Assembly: GCA_965203195.1 (NCBI GenBank)
Contig: OZ241860.1
Coordinates: forward strand, 3,472,001 to 3,536,000
From: Bin87 sp965203195
GTDB lineage: Bacteria; Chloroflexota; Dehalococcoidia; Lucifugimonadales; UBA3495
Length of the DNA: 64,000 nucleotides
Reading direction: 5' to 3'
The translations under genes and the position numbers were made by a program. Shown here piece by piece: positions 32,620-40,539 of this stretch; position 1 is the first letter of the stretch, and the number at the start of each line of letters is the position of its first letter. Under the pieces are notes generated by a model. It saw nothing but the letters and a program-made list of their open reading frames with translations. It did no database searches and was not told the origin of the DNA.

Positions 32620-35430
32620 ATGCCGCGCACACACGAACATAACCTTAATACCGCCCTGGGCATCCTCCTGCGCCAGCAGGGGCTGCGGGCCGGCGCCGAG
32701 CGGCCCCTCAAGGGGCAGGGCGGCGGGCGCGCCGATTGCCGCATCCGCTTTGGCGCCTATACCATCATCGTGGAGGCCAAAGTCGGGCAAACCGGACGGC
32801 AGCAACAGGACGCCATCGCCGACTGCCTCCGGCGCATCGACCACGCCCACTGTCACGCCGCCATCGCGGTCTGCTACCCCGAGGACGCCGATGAGGATAC
32901 CCTGGCCCACGCCCGGCTATGCTACGCCATCGTGGACCAGGACAACCGCAGCCCCCAGTGGGCCGCCGGAACGCCGGCCGACCTGGCCTCCGCCGTGGCC
33001 CTGGCGCCCGCCCAGCTGGGCAACGCCGACCTGGCCGCCGCCCGCCTGTCCGACGAAATCGGCAAGGCCATTGAGCTGCTCTCTTATCAGCACAAGGAAA
33101 GCCTGGCGCAGCGGCTGGATCTGCCGGCCACGCCGGAGCCGCGCCGCAAAAATCACCGCAGCGCCGCCGATTACAGCCGCGCCTTGACCCGCTGGCAGAC
33201 CACCAAATACGACACCGCCGCCGTCCGCGCCGCCCTGGTCATCGCCAGCGCCGTGATGTTCCACGCCCGACTGGACGCCCATCTGTCCGCCGCCGACCGG
33301 CCGGATCTGGACGCGCGCGCGCCCGGCGACGCGCCCTACGCCGGCGAGTGGCCGCCGCTGCGCGCCGACGAATGCCTCCGCGCCGACAACATCATCAACG
33401 CCCTGGCCGAAGCCTGGAGCGCCATCCTGGCCCTGGACTACAAGCCCGTGTTCCAGACCGCCATCGCCGGCATCCTGGGGCCGCCGCCGGACGCGGGCTG
33501 GCGGCAGGCCGTGGGCATCATCGCCAAAGAAGCGCTGAACCTCACCGGCAACCTGGCCGGCGGGCGCCACGATGTCATGGGCCGCATCTTTCACCGCGTG
33601 CTGGACACGGCGCCCTATGACGGCTCCTACTACACCGGCACGGCGGGCGCCACCCTGCTGGCCACCCTGGCCATACGGCCCGGCGACCGCGACTGGGGCA
33701 GTCTGGACGACATCCGCAACCTGGTCATCACCGACCCCGCCTGCGGCACCGGCACCCTGCCCATCGCCGCCGCCACCCGCATCCGCGAGCTGGCGCCCAA
33801 TGTGGCGCCCGATGCCCTGTCCACGGCGCTGGTGGAAAACGCGCTGCATCTATATGACATCAACCTGACCGCAACCCATATGGCGGCCACCACCATCGGG
33901 CTGATGTCGCCCTCAACGCGGTTTCGGAATATGAATGTGCACCGCACGCTGCTGCGCCCGCCGGCGTATGACGCCGCCGGCGCCGAAACCGACCACGCCC
34001 GCCTGGGCAGCCTGGAGTGGCTGGACAACCGCCCGCTGATGGTGCCCTGGCCGGACCCGTCCATCGGAAGGCACGCCGACACGCTGGCGGAAGCGCCGCC
34101 CCTGCCGCCGGCGGATCTGTTCATTATGAACCCGCCCTTCGCCCGCGACAGCCTGCGCTACGACCAGTTCACCGAAGCGGAGGAGGAACTCATCAAGGCG
34201 CGGGAAAGGGCGCTGCTGGCGAACACGCCGGCCCATCGTTCCGGCGGCACCCACGGCTTTACCGTGCTGGCGCAGCGGCAGCTCAAGGCGGGGGGACGGA
34301 TTGCCGCCGTGTATCCCATCGCCATGGCCCAGGCCAAATCGGCCCATCCCGTGCGCGCCAACGTCTTTGGGGCAATGCGCGTGGAGTATGTGGTGGCGCT
34401 GAAAGACCCGGCGGGAATGGCCTTTTCCGAAAATACCAGCATCGGCGAAATGCTGGTCATCGCCAGCCCCTGGCCGGCCGGCGCCGACCGGGAAAACACG
34501 CCCACGGCTTTCGTCAAAATCCTGCGGAAACCACAGACGCCGGCCCAGGGGCGGGCGGTGGGCGAGGCGATTCTGCGGGGCGAAAAGCATTCCGACTACG
34601 ACATAACTTACTGGCCGCAGCAGCGGATGCAGGAGGGCGACTGGTTTCCTACGCAGTTTGTGCGGGATGAGTGCGTAGCCGCCTTTGAGAGTGTCAGCGG
34701 CGGCGAATGGTTTCCCGCGGCGAACAACCTGTTCGCCGGGCAGCTTGGCCCCGCCGGGCAGGGCATCAGGGGCGCTTTTGACAAAAGCGACACCAGCGCC
34801 CCGCAACACGCCCTTTGGCATCACAAAACCGCTGTGCAAAAGACAATGGCATCCAGCCCGGATATTTATATTGTCCCCAAAAAGGGGAAGGAAAGACTGG
34901 CGGAAAGATATTGGGGGCAACGCCAGCACGTGATGCTGGGAACTCAACTGCGTACCCCTATCACCCGCGTGACTGCCGTTTATTGCGAATCGGCAACGGT
35001 TGGCAGTCTGTTTGTGCCGTACCGCCCGGCGGCCGGCCCTCACGACCAGACGGCGGTGGACAAGGCCGCCGTGGCCTGGCTGAACAGCACAATGGGCATT
35101 GTGGCGATGCTGGGCGTGACATCTAACAAGATTATTGTCCGCCCCAACTGGTCGGTTGACGACCATTATCAGATTCCGATGCCCTACTGGAGCCGGCTGT
35201 CGGGGGCGGCGGTAAGCGGATTGGCGGCGGCGTACGATGGGCTGTGCGCTGCGGAGCTGGGGGAGCTGCGGACGCTGTTGTCGGATGACACGCGGCGGCG
35301 TCTGGATGCGGCGGTGGCCGGCGCCCTGGGCATACCGGCGGCGGCGGTGGAGCGGACGCGCCTGGCGCTGGCCAGCGAGCCGGCGATAACGGGCAAAACC
35401 TACACGGGGCGGGCGGCGGAGGGGGCGTAG
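32620..35430 (+). CDS. Single-chain restriction enzyme/N6-adenine methyltransferase (type IIG-like)
   Basis: A 936-residue protein. The N-terminus holds a PD-(D/E)xK nuclease signature: Asp39 in GRADCRI, Glu52 and Lys54 in IIVEAKVG. A helical connector follows. The gamma-class methyltransferase has motif I TDPACGTGTLPIA (about residue 371) and motif IV IMNPPF (about residue 502), the N-P-P-F of adenine-N6 methylases. The C-terminal third (after about residue 650) would hold the target-recognition domain. Cutting and methylation in one chain is the type IIG/BREX-like-methylase plan; no separate restriction or specificity subunit adjoins it. ATG 32620 is preferred because the upstream in-frame sequence overlaps the previous antisense gene and has no family features. 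Recognition site unknown. Confidence 0.85.
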   Translation: MPRTHEHNLNTALGILLRQQGLRAGAERPLKGQGGGRADCRIRFGAYTIIVEAKVGQTGRQQQDAIADCLRRIDHAHCHAAIAVCYPEDADEDTLAHARLCYAIVDQDNRSPQWAAGTPADLASAVALAPAQLGNADLAAARLSDEIGKAIELLSYQHKESLAQRLDLPATPEPRRKNHRSAADYSRALTRWQTTKYDTAAVRAALVIASAVMFHARLDAHLSAADRPDLDARAPGDAPYAGEWPPLRADECLRADNIINALAEAWSAILALDYKPVFQTAIAGILGPPPDAGWRQAVGIIAKEALNLTGNLAGGRHDVMGRIFHRVLDTAPYDGSYYTGTAGATLLATLAIRPGDRDWGSLDDIRNLVITDPACGTGTLPIAAATRIRELAPNVAPDALSTALVENALHLYDINLTATHMAATTIGLMSPSTRFRNMNVHRTLLRPPAYDAAGAETDHARLGSLEWLDNRPLMVPWPDPSIGRHADTLAEAPPLPPADLFIMNPPFARDSLRYDQFTEAEEELIKARERALLANTPAHRSGGTHGFTVLAQRQLKAGGRIAAVYPIAMAQAKSAHPVRANVFGAMRVEYVVALKDPAGMAFSENTSIGEMLVIASPWPAGADRENTPTAFVKILRKPQTPAQGRAVGEAILRGEKHSDYDITYWPQQRMQEGDWFPTQFVRDECVAAFESVSGGEWFPAANNLFAGQLGPAGQGIRGAFDKSDTSAPQHALWHHKTAVQKTMASSPDIYIVPKKGKERLAERYWGQRQHVMLGTQLRTPITRVTAVYCESATVGSLFVPYRPAAGPHDQTAVDKAAVAWLNSTMGIVAMLGVTSNKIIVRPNWSVDDHYQIPMPYWSRLSGAAVSGLAAAYDGLCAAELGELRTLLSDDTRRRLDAAVAGALGIPAAAVERTRLALASEPAITGKTYTGRAAEGA

Positions 35431-35520
35431 GATGATTGGCACCTGCGCGGCGGCAATTGCTGGAATAGGGCAAAGTCCGGCGTCAGTTCGGACGAATCGC
35501 AGAGGAGGTCAATTGTCCTT

Positions 35521-35949
35521 ATGCAGCTGATGAACCGGGTGATTACGGGCGGCTACTGGGTGGCATACTACCTGGTGTTTGCGCTCGGCGTGGTATATTT
35601 GACGGGCCATTTCTGGCACGAGTTGCCGTTTCTGAGGACCGGGCTTGGGCAGCTGGATTTGCCCCAGCTGTTTATACTCGCCGCCATCTTTGCGGTGGCG
35701 GGGGGAACGGCGCTGTTGATAGCCATCATCGTGGAGGTGACCGGACGCATGGTACTACTGATACCCAAGGCGTGGAACCGGGCCAAGGCCGAGGGCCGGG
35801 CGGAGGAACGGGACCGGGTGCGGGCCATCCTGTCCGAGTACGGGCGGCGCGACCCGGAGACGGGGCGCCTCGTTCTGGACTTGGACCAGGATGCCGAGGA
35901 ACTCCTGCGCAACGGCAAGAGCAACGGAAAGGACAACGGCAAGGGCTAG
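35521..35949 (+). CDS. Small membrane protein with charged cytoplasmic tail
   Basis: A 142-residue protein with two helices (about residues 10-30, ITGGYWVAYYLVFALGVVYL, and 52-78, LFILAAIFAVAGGTALLIAI) and a charged tail: PKAWNRAKAEGRAEERDRVRAILSEYGRRDPETG then an acidic stretch and an Asn/Gly/Lys-rich end. The tail is likely helical and cytoplasmic. The 3' part is repeated at 36106-36354. ATG 35521 follows GAGGAGG-like sequence by about ten bases. It is 90 bases after the restriction gene. No family assigned. Confidence 0.7.
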   Translation: MQLMNRVITGGYWVAYYLVFALGVVYLTGHFWHELPFLRTGLGQLDLPQLFILAAIFAVAGGTALLIAIIVEVTGRMVLLIPKAWNRAKAEGRAEERDRVRAILSEYGRRDPETGRLVLDLDQDAEELLRNGKSNGKDNGKG

Positions 35950-35959
35950 GCGGCGCGCG

Positions 35960-36056
35960 GGCCGCGTTTCTTTATCAGGTGGTTTGGGGCCGCCCATCGC
36001 GCCGGCGCAAGCCGGAACGAAGGGACAAACCAAACTGCCCAACCGGAAACGCGGCC
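35960..36056. repeat. Palindromic 97-bp element, copy 1
   Basis: Begins GGCCGCGTTTC and ends with its exact complement GAAACGCGGCC; the inverted arms continue imperfectly for about 28 bases (GGTTTGG against CAAACTGCCC). The centre holds GCCGGCGCAAGCCGG, itself a hairpin of the REP type. Size and structure resemble a MITE or palindromic intergenic element. A second copy lies at 36365-36462. Confidence 0.7.
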
Positions 36057-36105
36057 GAAACCCGTCTGCCGGGATGCGCTGTATGTAGTCAGTGACATCT
36101 GCGCA

Positions 36106-36354
36106 GTGTCGGCGGGGACGGCGCTGTTCATAGCCATCATCGTGGAGGTGACCGGACGCATGGTACTACTGATACCCAGGGCGTGGAACCGGGCCAAAGA
36201 CGCTGGCCGGGCCGAGGGTCTTACTCAAGGCCGGGCCGAGGAACAGGACCGGGTGCGGGCCATCCTGTCCCAGTACGGGCGGCGCGACCCGGAAACCGGG
36301 CACCTCGTCCTGGACCAAGATGCTGTGGAACTCCTGCGCAACGGCAAGGGCTAG
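36106..36354 (+). pseudogene. Truncated copy of the 35521 membrane protein gene
   Basis: The 82-residue frame from GTG 36106 (MSAGTALFIAIIVEVTGR...) matches the second helix and charged tail of the 35521 protein but lacks the first helix. It contains an extra GLTQGRAEE repeat in the tail. The upstream join is at about 36105, and the copy is followed by a second palindromic element, so a unit of about 350-400 bp was duplicated and lost its 5' end. No ribosome-binding site is evident, so it is probably not expressed. Confidence 0.65.
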
Positions 36355-36364
36355 GCGGCGCGCG

Positions 36365-36462
36365 GGCCGCGTTTCTTTATCGGGTGGTTTGGGGTAGCCC
36401 ATCACGCCGGCGCAAGCCGGAATGACGGGTAAATATCAAACCGCCCAACCGGAAACGCGGCC
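36365..36462. repeat. Palindromic 98-bp element, copy 2
   Basis: Same 11-bp perfect ends as copy 1 (GGCCGCGTTTC and its complement) with an internal CACGCCGGCGCAAGCCGGAATGACG hairpin region. It ends about 115 bases before the LLM oxidoreductase start. The 11-mer end also occurs alone at 62113-62123. Confidence 0.7.
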
Positions 36463-36577
36463 AAGCCCGCGCGCCTTCGTTGCCCCCGCTCCGGTTTGGT
36501 GCGATAATCTCCGGGCCGCTTCGGCTCCCACCCGTCCTACCCGGCCCCGCCCATCGCCCACCACTGGACTTCGCACA

Positions 36578-37594
36578 ATGGAACGCATCGCCCTCACCTT
36601 CAGCAGCCGCGACAACAACGACGACGCCGACCTCATCGCCATCGCCCAGGCCGCCGACCGCCTCGGCTACGAATCCTTCTGGACCGGCGAATCCTGGGGA
36701 CGGGACGCCTTCACCGTCCTGACCATGCTCGCCGGCCACACCCGGCGCATCGGCCTGGGCACCGGCATCGTCACCGTGTACAGCCGCACGCCGGGCCTCA
36801 TCGCCCAGAGCATCGCCTCCCTGGATGTCATCAGCGGCGGGCGCGCCATCCTCGGCCTGGGCAGCAGCGGGCGCATCGTCATTGAGGACTGGCACGGCGT
36901 CCCCTTCGACCACCCCGTAGCCCGCACCCGCGAGTACATTGAAATCATTCGCATGGCCCTGGCCGGCGGGCGGGTGAACTACGAAGGACGGTTCTACCGC
37001 CTGCAACGCTTCCGTATGGGCGTAGCCCCGGCGCAGCGGCGCATCCCCATCTACATCGCCGCCCTGGGCCGCCGCAACCTGCAACTGACCGGCGAACTGG
37101 CCGACGGCTGGCTGCCCATCTGGACGCACCGTGCCCGGCTGCCGGCAATCAGAACGCCCCTGGACGAAGCCGCCCGGGCCGCCGGCCGCGCCCCGGCGGA
37201 CATCATTGCCGCCCCGCAAATCCTCTGCTGCGCCGCTGACGACGCCAACATCATCGCCGGCGCCGTGGCGCAGGCGCGGGCGCATATGGCCTTTTACATC
37301 GGCGGCATGGGGCAGTATTACTATGACCTGTTCGGCCGCTACGGGTATCAGACTGAGGCTGACGCCGTGCGCCGCGCCTGGGCCGAGGGCGACCGCCGCC
37401 GGGCCGCCGCCGCCATCACCGACGATATGATTGACCACATCACCGCCATCGGAACGCCCGACGAATGCCGCCGCAAGCTGGCCCGCTTCCGCGCCGCCGG
37501 CGTGGACTTGCCCATCGTAGCCTTCCCCCACGGCGCCGACCGCCCCACGATGCTGAACACCCTGGAGGCCCTGGCGCCGTGCTCATCGGAGTGA
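36578..37594 (+). CDS. LLM-class flavin-dependent oxidoreductase
   Basis: A 338-residue TIM-barrel of the luciferase-like monooxygenase/F420 reductase group. It starts MERIALTFSSRDNNDDADL, then GYESFWTGESWGRDAFTVL, TRRIGLGTGIVTVYSRTP, a strand-turn GGRAILGLGSSG and IPIYIAALGRRNLQLTGELADGW, all standard for the fold. F420 or FMN may be the cofactor; the LGTGIV...RTP pattern occurs in F420 enzymes. ATG 36578 opens the conserved N-terminus; the in-frame extension to 36422 is repeat DNA. A metallophosphoesterase gene overlaps its 3' end by 16 bases. Substrate unknown. Confidence 0.9.
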   Translation: MERIALTFSSRDNNDDADLIAIAQAADRLGYESFWTGESWGRDAFTVLTMLAGHTRRIGLGTGIVTVYSRTPGLIAQSIASLDVISGGRAILGLGSSGRIVIEDWHGVPFDHPVARTREYIEIIRMALAGGRVNYEGRFYRLQRFRMGVAPAQRRIPIYIAALGRRNLQLTGELADGWLPIWTHRARLPAIRTPLDEAARAAGRAPADIIAAPQILCCAADDANIIAGAVAQARAHMAFYIGGMGQYYYDLFGRYGYQTEADAVRRAWAEGDRRRAAAAITDDMIDHITAIGTPDECRRKLARFRAAGVDLPIVAFPHGADRPTMLNTLEALAPCSSE

Positions 37595-38145
37595 TTTCCG
37601 ACACCCATTCCGCCGGCAGCGGCTGGGATTTGCCGGCTTATGTCCTCAACGCCCTGGCCGGCTGCGAACTGATACTGCACTGCGGCGATCTGGAATGTCT
37701 GGGCGTTCTGGACTGCCTGGCGCAGATCGCCCCCGTGTTGGCCGTGCGCGGCTATGAGGATCCGCGGGAACCCGGCGACCGCCTGGCCGATGTCACGCGC
37801 ATCGTGACCGTCGCCGGCGTCCGCATCGGAATGGTGCACGACATCCAATGGCCGCCCCCGGCCCTGCCCACCACGCCCGACGGCGCCGGGCTGGTCTATC
37901 CTGACCACGGCCTGGCGGCGCTGCTGGCGCGCAAGTTCGGCGGCCCCGTGGACGCGGTCGCTTTCGGCGACACCCACGAGGAACTGGCCGAGTGGCGGGA
38001 GAACATCTTGTTCCTCAACCCCGGCAGCCCCACCTACCCGGGCCGGCGCCACGCCCCCGGTTCCCCCGGCACCGTGGCCCGCCTGGAGCTGCGCCACGGC
38101 CGGATTGCGGCGGCGCGCATCGTCAACTTGTCCGACTACGCCTGA
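37579..38145 (+). CDS. YfcE-like metallophosphoesterase with altered metal site
   Basis: A 188-residue calcineurin-like phosphoesterase. GTG 37579 gives VLIGVISDTHS and has GGAGG ten bases upstream, inside the end of the LLM gene. The metal motifs are ISDTHS (D-x-H), LHCGDLE (GD), then VRGYEDP where the family has GN-x-D/H, MVHDIQW and FGDTHEE where GHTH is usual. Asn of GNH and the His of GHTH are therefore replaced, so metal affinity or substrate may differ. It follows the LLM gene, so a shared pathway is possible. Substrate unknown. Confidence 0.82.
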   Translation: MLIGVISDTHSAGSGWDLPAYVLNALAGCELILHCGDLECLGVLDCLAQIAPVLAVRGYEDPREPGDRLADVTRIVTVAGVRIGMVHDIQWPPPALPTTPDGAGLVYPDHGLAALLARKFGGPVDAVAFGDTHEELAEWRENILFLNPGSPTYPGRRHAPGSPGTVARLELRHGRIAAARIVNLSDYA

Positions 38146-38181
38146 CGCGCGTACCCGCCCCATCCCGCGCGGAGCAGGACA

Positions 38182-38961
38182 ATGACCGGCGCGCAGCGGC
38201 ATGACCCCAACGCCCTGCTGGTGGCGCGGCGCGTCCACGAAGCCGTACAGCCGGCGGTTACTATCCTGTTCGGTTCCCGGGCCCGGGGCGACTATCGCCC
38301 CGACTCCGACATTGACCTGCTGCTGATCGCCGACCGGCCCCCGGAGCCGCCGGCCCGGGCCGCCGCCAAAGCCGTGGCTGCCGACTGCGTCCGCCGGCTC
38401 TACCGCCTGCCGGTGGACTGCCAGGTCATCTGGAAAACCGCCGCCGAGGCCGCCCTGATGCGCCGCACCATTAACCATATGATTGCCCGCGCCTTTGCTG
38501 AAGGAGTCATAATGCCTCGCGACCCGTCTCAAAACCCCGCGGAACGCTCCGACCTGGACACCGATTACGAATGGAGCGTCACCGACGAGCGCATCCGCCA
38601 CGCCGAACAGCATCTGCTCACGTTCCGCTACCTGGCTGACGGCAATATGCCCGACCATAGCATTGGACAGCGCTCCCGGCAGGCTATGGAACACGCCCTC
38701 AAGGCCCACATATCCGCCGCCGGCGTCCGCTATGAACGAGCCCACAATCTCCACATCCTGCTGCGACAGGTACAGGACGCCGACCCTGACTTCGGTTTCA
38801 CCCCGGAATCCGACTACGGAATACTCAACCAGTACGCCGGCAGCAGCGACTACTACCAGCCGGAATGCCCCATAACGGAACAGCCTGATTTCCGGCGGCA
38901 GGTGGAAGCCGATGTCGTCAGGCTGCTGAACCGCGTCGCCGAAATCCGGCCGCAAGTCTGA
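38182..38961 (+). CDS. MNT nucleotidyltransferase fused to HEPN domain
   Basis: A 259-residue fusion. Residues about 15-115 are a minimal nucleotidyltransferase: FGSRARGDYRPDSDIDLLLI carries the G-S and D-x-D residues that hold metal and ATP. Residues about 135-255 are a HEPN helical bundle: RHAEQHLLTFRYLADG, QAMEHALKAHISAAG, and RYERAHNLHILL with the R-x4-H core of HEPN ribonucleases. In MntA-HepT systems these are two proteins, the MNT enzyme AMPylating and silencing the HEPN toxin. Here both are in one chain, so control would be intramolecular. It lies 36 bases after the phosphoesterase gene; GGAG lies upstream of ATG 38182. Confidence 0.85.
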   Translation: MTGAQRHDPNALLVARRVHEAVQPAVTILFGSRARGDYRPDSDIDLLLIADRPPEPPARAAAKAVAADCVRRLYRLPVDCQVIWKTAAEAALMRRTINHMIARAFAEGVIMPRDPSQNPAERSDLDTDYEWSVTDERIRHAEQHLLTFRYLADGNMPDHSIGQRSRQAMEHALKAHISAAGVRYERAHNLHILLRQVQDADPDFGFTPESDYGILNQYAGSSDYYQPECPITEQPDFRRQVEADVVRLLNRVAEIRPQV

Positions 38962-38999
38962 TGGCGCTGGACAGCAAGGCGCCGTCTTTCCAACGCAAC

Positions 39000-39250
39000 G
39001 GCTTTAGGTTAGACCGGGGGCAGCGTTTTGTTTTAGGGCGACACTGGCCGCAGCGGAACACAGGTATCTGCACGCGGACTTCGCCCTAGCCGGTGGCAAT
39101 GGCGCGGGCGTAGCGATGGCGGCGATGCATGGCCAAACGGCAATGGTCGCAAAGTGGCTGGTAGTCATCCAGGGCTTGTTGGAGGGCGGCTTGCAGTTGG
39201 GCGGGGATTTGGCGTTCCAGTTGGGTTTCCAGGTGGTCCAGCAGTCCCAT
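39000..39250 (-). pseudogene. Decayed transposase, N-terminal remnant
   Basis: From ATG 39250 the frame reads MGLLDHLETQLERQIPAQL, then CDHCRLAMHRRHRYARA, and hits a TAG at 39088-39086; reading on gives GEVRVQIPVFRCGQC. The paired Cys before and after the stop and the RAIAT-x-GEVRVQIPVF pattern look like the zinc-ribbon start of transposases (resembling ISKra4-type proteins, low certainty). The rest is absent. It is a dead end fragment near the IS1 copy. Confidence 0.6.
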
Positions 39251-39332
39251 AGCGGCGCATCTCCGGTAGGGGGTAAGGCGGGCATTGTACCCCCATCTTA
39301 CACTAAACCACCTAAAACGAAACGCTACCCGG

Positions 39333-39340
39333 CGTTATTT
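39333..39340. repeat. 8-bp target-site duplication (left) of IS1 copy 2
   Basis: CGTTATTT at 39333-39340 is repeated exactly at 40173-40180, on either side of the element. An 8-bp duplication fits the IS1 family (8-9 bp). Confidence 0.9.
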
Positions 39341-39347
39341 GGTATTT

Positions 39348-39887
39348 TCAACACGCGCTGGCATTGGATTTTTGGCCCCGCCGCGGACGCAAACACAACA
39401 ACGCCAGCGAACCACGCAATACCCATACCTGCTTCGTGTACCCCGTCGTGGCCCGCGCCAATCGCTTCAACCGCCCCCGATACTCCGAATGCAACCCCTC
39501 ATTCCGGTTCGCCAACTTCCCCTTGCCCACGATGTGCCGCTCCGCAGGCAGCCAGCTCCCGTACACACCGTAGTCATCGCTGTAGTACCGCTCCGCCTCC
39601 GGCAACCGCTCGTACAACCGCAGAAAAGTCTCCCCACTGCGGTCGCCCACCTCAAAGTCCACGCGCCGCCGACCATCAGGCAACTCAATCACCGCCGTCC
39701 AAATCCACACTTCTTGCCGCTTCTTGCCGCGCCGCGCCCGCTGATAAGTCCACATCTCGTCAAAAGATATGGCCGGCACAATGCCCCACCGCTGGTGCTG
39801 CATGGTCACCCAGGCCCAAACCCCCAGGGCCCACCGGACTTTTTTTGACCCACTCGTACACCGTCCCCAGCTTGACCTCCAAAACAC
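39348..39887 (-). CDS. insB: IS1-family transposase catalytic part InsB (copy 2)
   Basis: An open frame of 179 residues. Its first codons overlap insA in the shifted frame; the catalytic part starts KVRWALGVWAWVTM after the A7 run. The acidic triad positions FDEMWTY, YYSDDYGVY and RNEGLHSEY are all present. It would be made as an InsA-InsB fusion by -1 frameshift. Confidence 0.85.
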   Translation of the reverse strand: MFWRSSWGRCTSGSKKVRWALGVWAWVTMQHQRWGIVPAISFDEMWTYQRARRGKKRQEVWIWTAVIELPDGRRRVDFEVGDRSGETFLRLYERLPEAERYYSDDYGVYGSWLPAERHIVGKGKLANRNEGLHSEYRGRLKRLARATTGYTKQVWVLRGSLALLCLRPRRGQKSNASAC

Positions 39888-40107
39888 GGCTGATGGCGGC
39901 TATGGCCATGCCTTCGCCGTACATATCGATGGCCTGTTCTTTGACCTGTTCCGAGTAGTAGTGGCGGTTGCCGTCGGGCGTGAAGCGGTAGTGGCAGAGG
40001 CGGCAGCGGTAGGTTTGCTTGCCCCGGGAGCGTCCGTCTTTGGGCAGCCAGTTGGAGCCGCAGTGGGGGCGCTGGAGATCGTCGCGGTAGGAACGGGCGG
40101 CGGCCAT
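39760..40107 (-). CDS. insA: IS1-family InsA-like protein (copy 2), zinc finger damaged
   Basis: A 115-residue InsA with the same helix-turn-helix and WVKK end as copy 1, and the A7 frameshift run at 39846-39840. The first zinc-finger Cys is changed: RPHCG instead of CPHCG. This probably weakens end binding, so this copy may depend on copy 1 protein. ATG 40107 follows GGAGGT. Confidence 0.85.
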   Translation of the reverse strand: MAAARSYRDDLQRPHCGSNWLPKDGRSRGKQTYRCRLCHYRFTPDGNRHYYSEQVKEQAIDMYGEGMAIAAISRVLEVKLGTVYEWVKKSPVGPGGLGLGDHAAPAVGHCAGHIF

Positions 40108-40295
40108 AGCATTACCTCCGGCAATGGCAAAATCCAGCCCCAATTATATCACCAGCACGTTCTGAAAATATCCGTTATTTTGGGGGTTGCCTTTGCTGGC
40201 GGATTGTGGCACACTGGCAATTGGGCCGGAGGTGTGCTACTATTGGCGAGCACATCGGCAGGCGGCGGCGGCGTGGAACCGCCGGTTGCCGCCGG

Positions 40296-40370
40296 GCGGG
40301 CGTAACTCAGTGGTAGAGTGTCTGCTTCCCAAGCAGAAAGTCGTGGGTTCGAATCCCATCGCCCGCTCCA
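40296..40370 (+). tRNA. tRNA-Gly (anticodon CCC)
   Basis: Acceptor GCGGGCG (40296-40302) pairs with CGCCCGC (40360-40366), then T and an encoded CCA (40368-40370). Anticodon stem TCTGC / GCAGA encloses loop TTCCCAA with anticodon CCC; the T arm is GTGGG-TTCGAAT-CCCAT. Length 75 nt. It reads GGG glycine codons. It lies 115 bases downstream of IS1 copy 2; a -10-like TACTAT at about 40240 precedes it without a convincing -35. Confidence 0.96.
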
Positions 40371-40539
40371 TTGTTCCGTGTCCCCATCCGATAAGATTTT
40401 TCATTCCGCCCGCACTCTGCCGGCTTCGCGCGCCAGTGCGGCCGCTTTTGTTGCCGCCGCCGATGCGTGCGCCTTCTTGCCCTAGTTCCCCTTTGCGCCG
40501 GCGCGCCCGGCGGGCGTACACACAAGGATTGCCAACGCT

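Larger units (their letters stand above)
39341..40172 (-). mobile_element. IS1-family insertion sequence, copy 2 (832 bp)
   Basis: Same size and layout as copy 1 at 8749-9580 with about 95% identity by eye. Left end GGTATTTTCAACACGCGCTGG; right end complement begins GATATTTTCAGAACGTGCTGG. The 8-bp CGTTATTT direct repeats flank it. Removing the element rejoins plain intergenic DNA, so no gene was broken. Confidence 0.94.
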
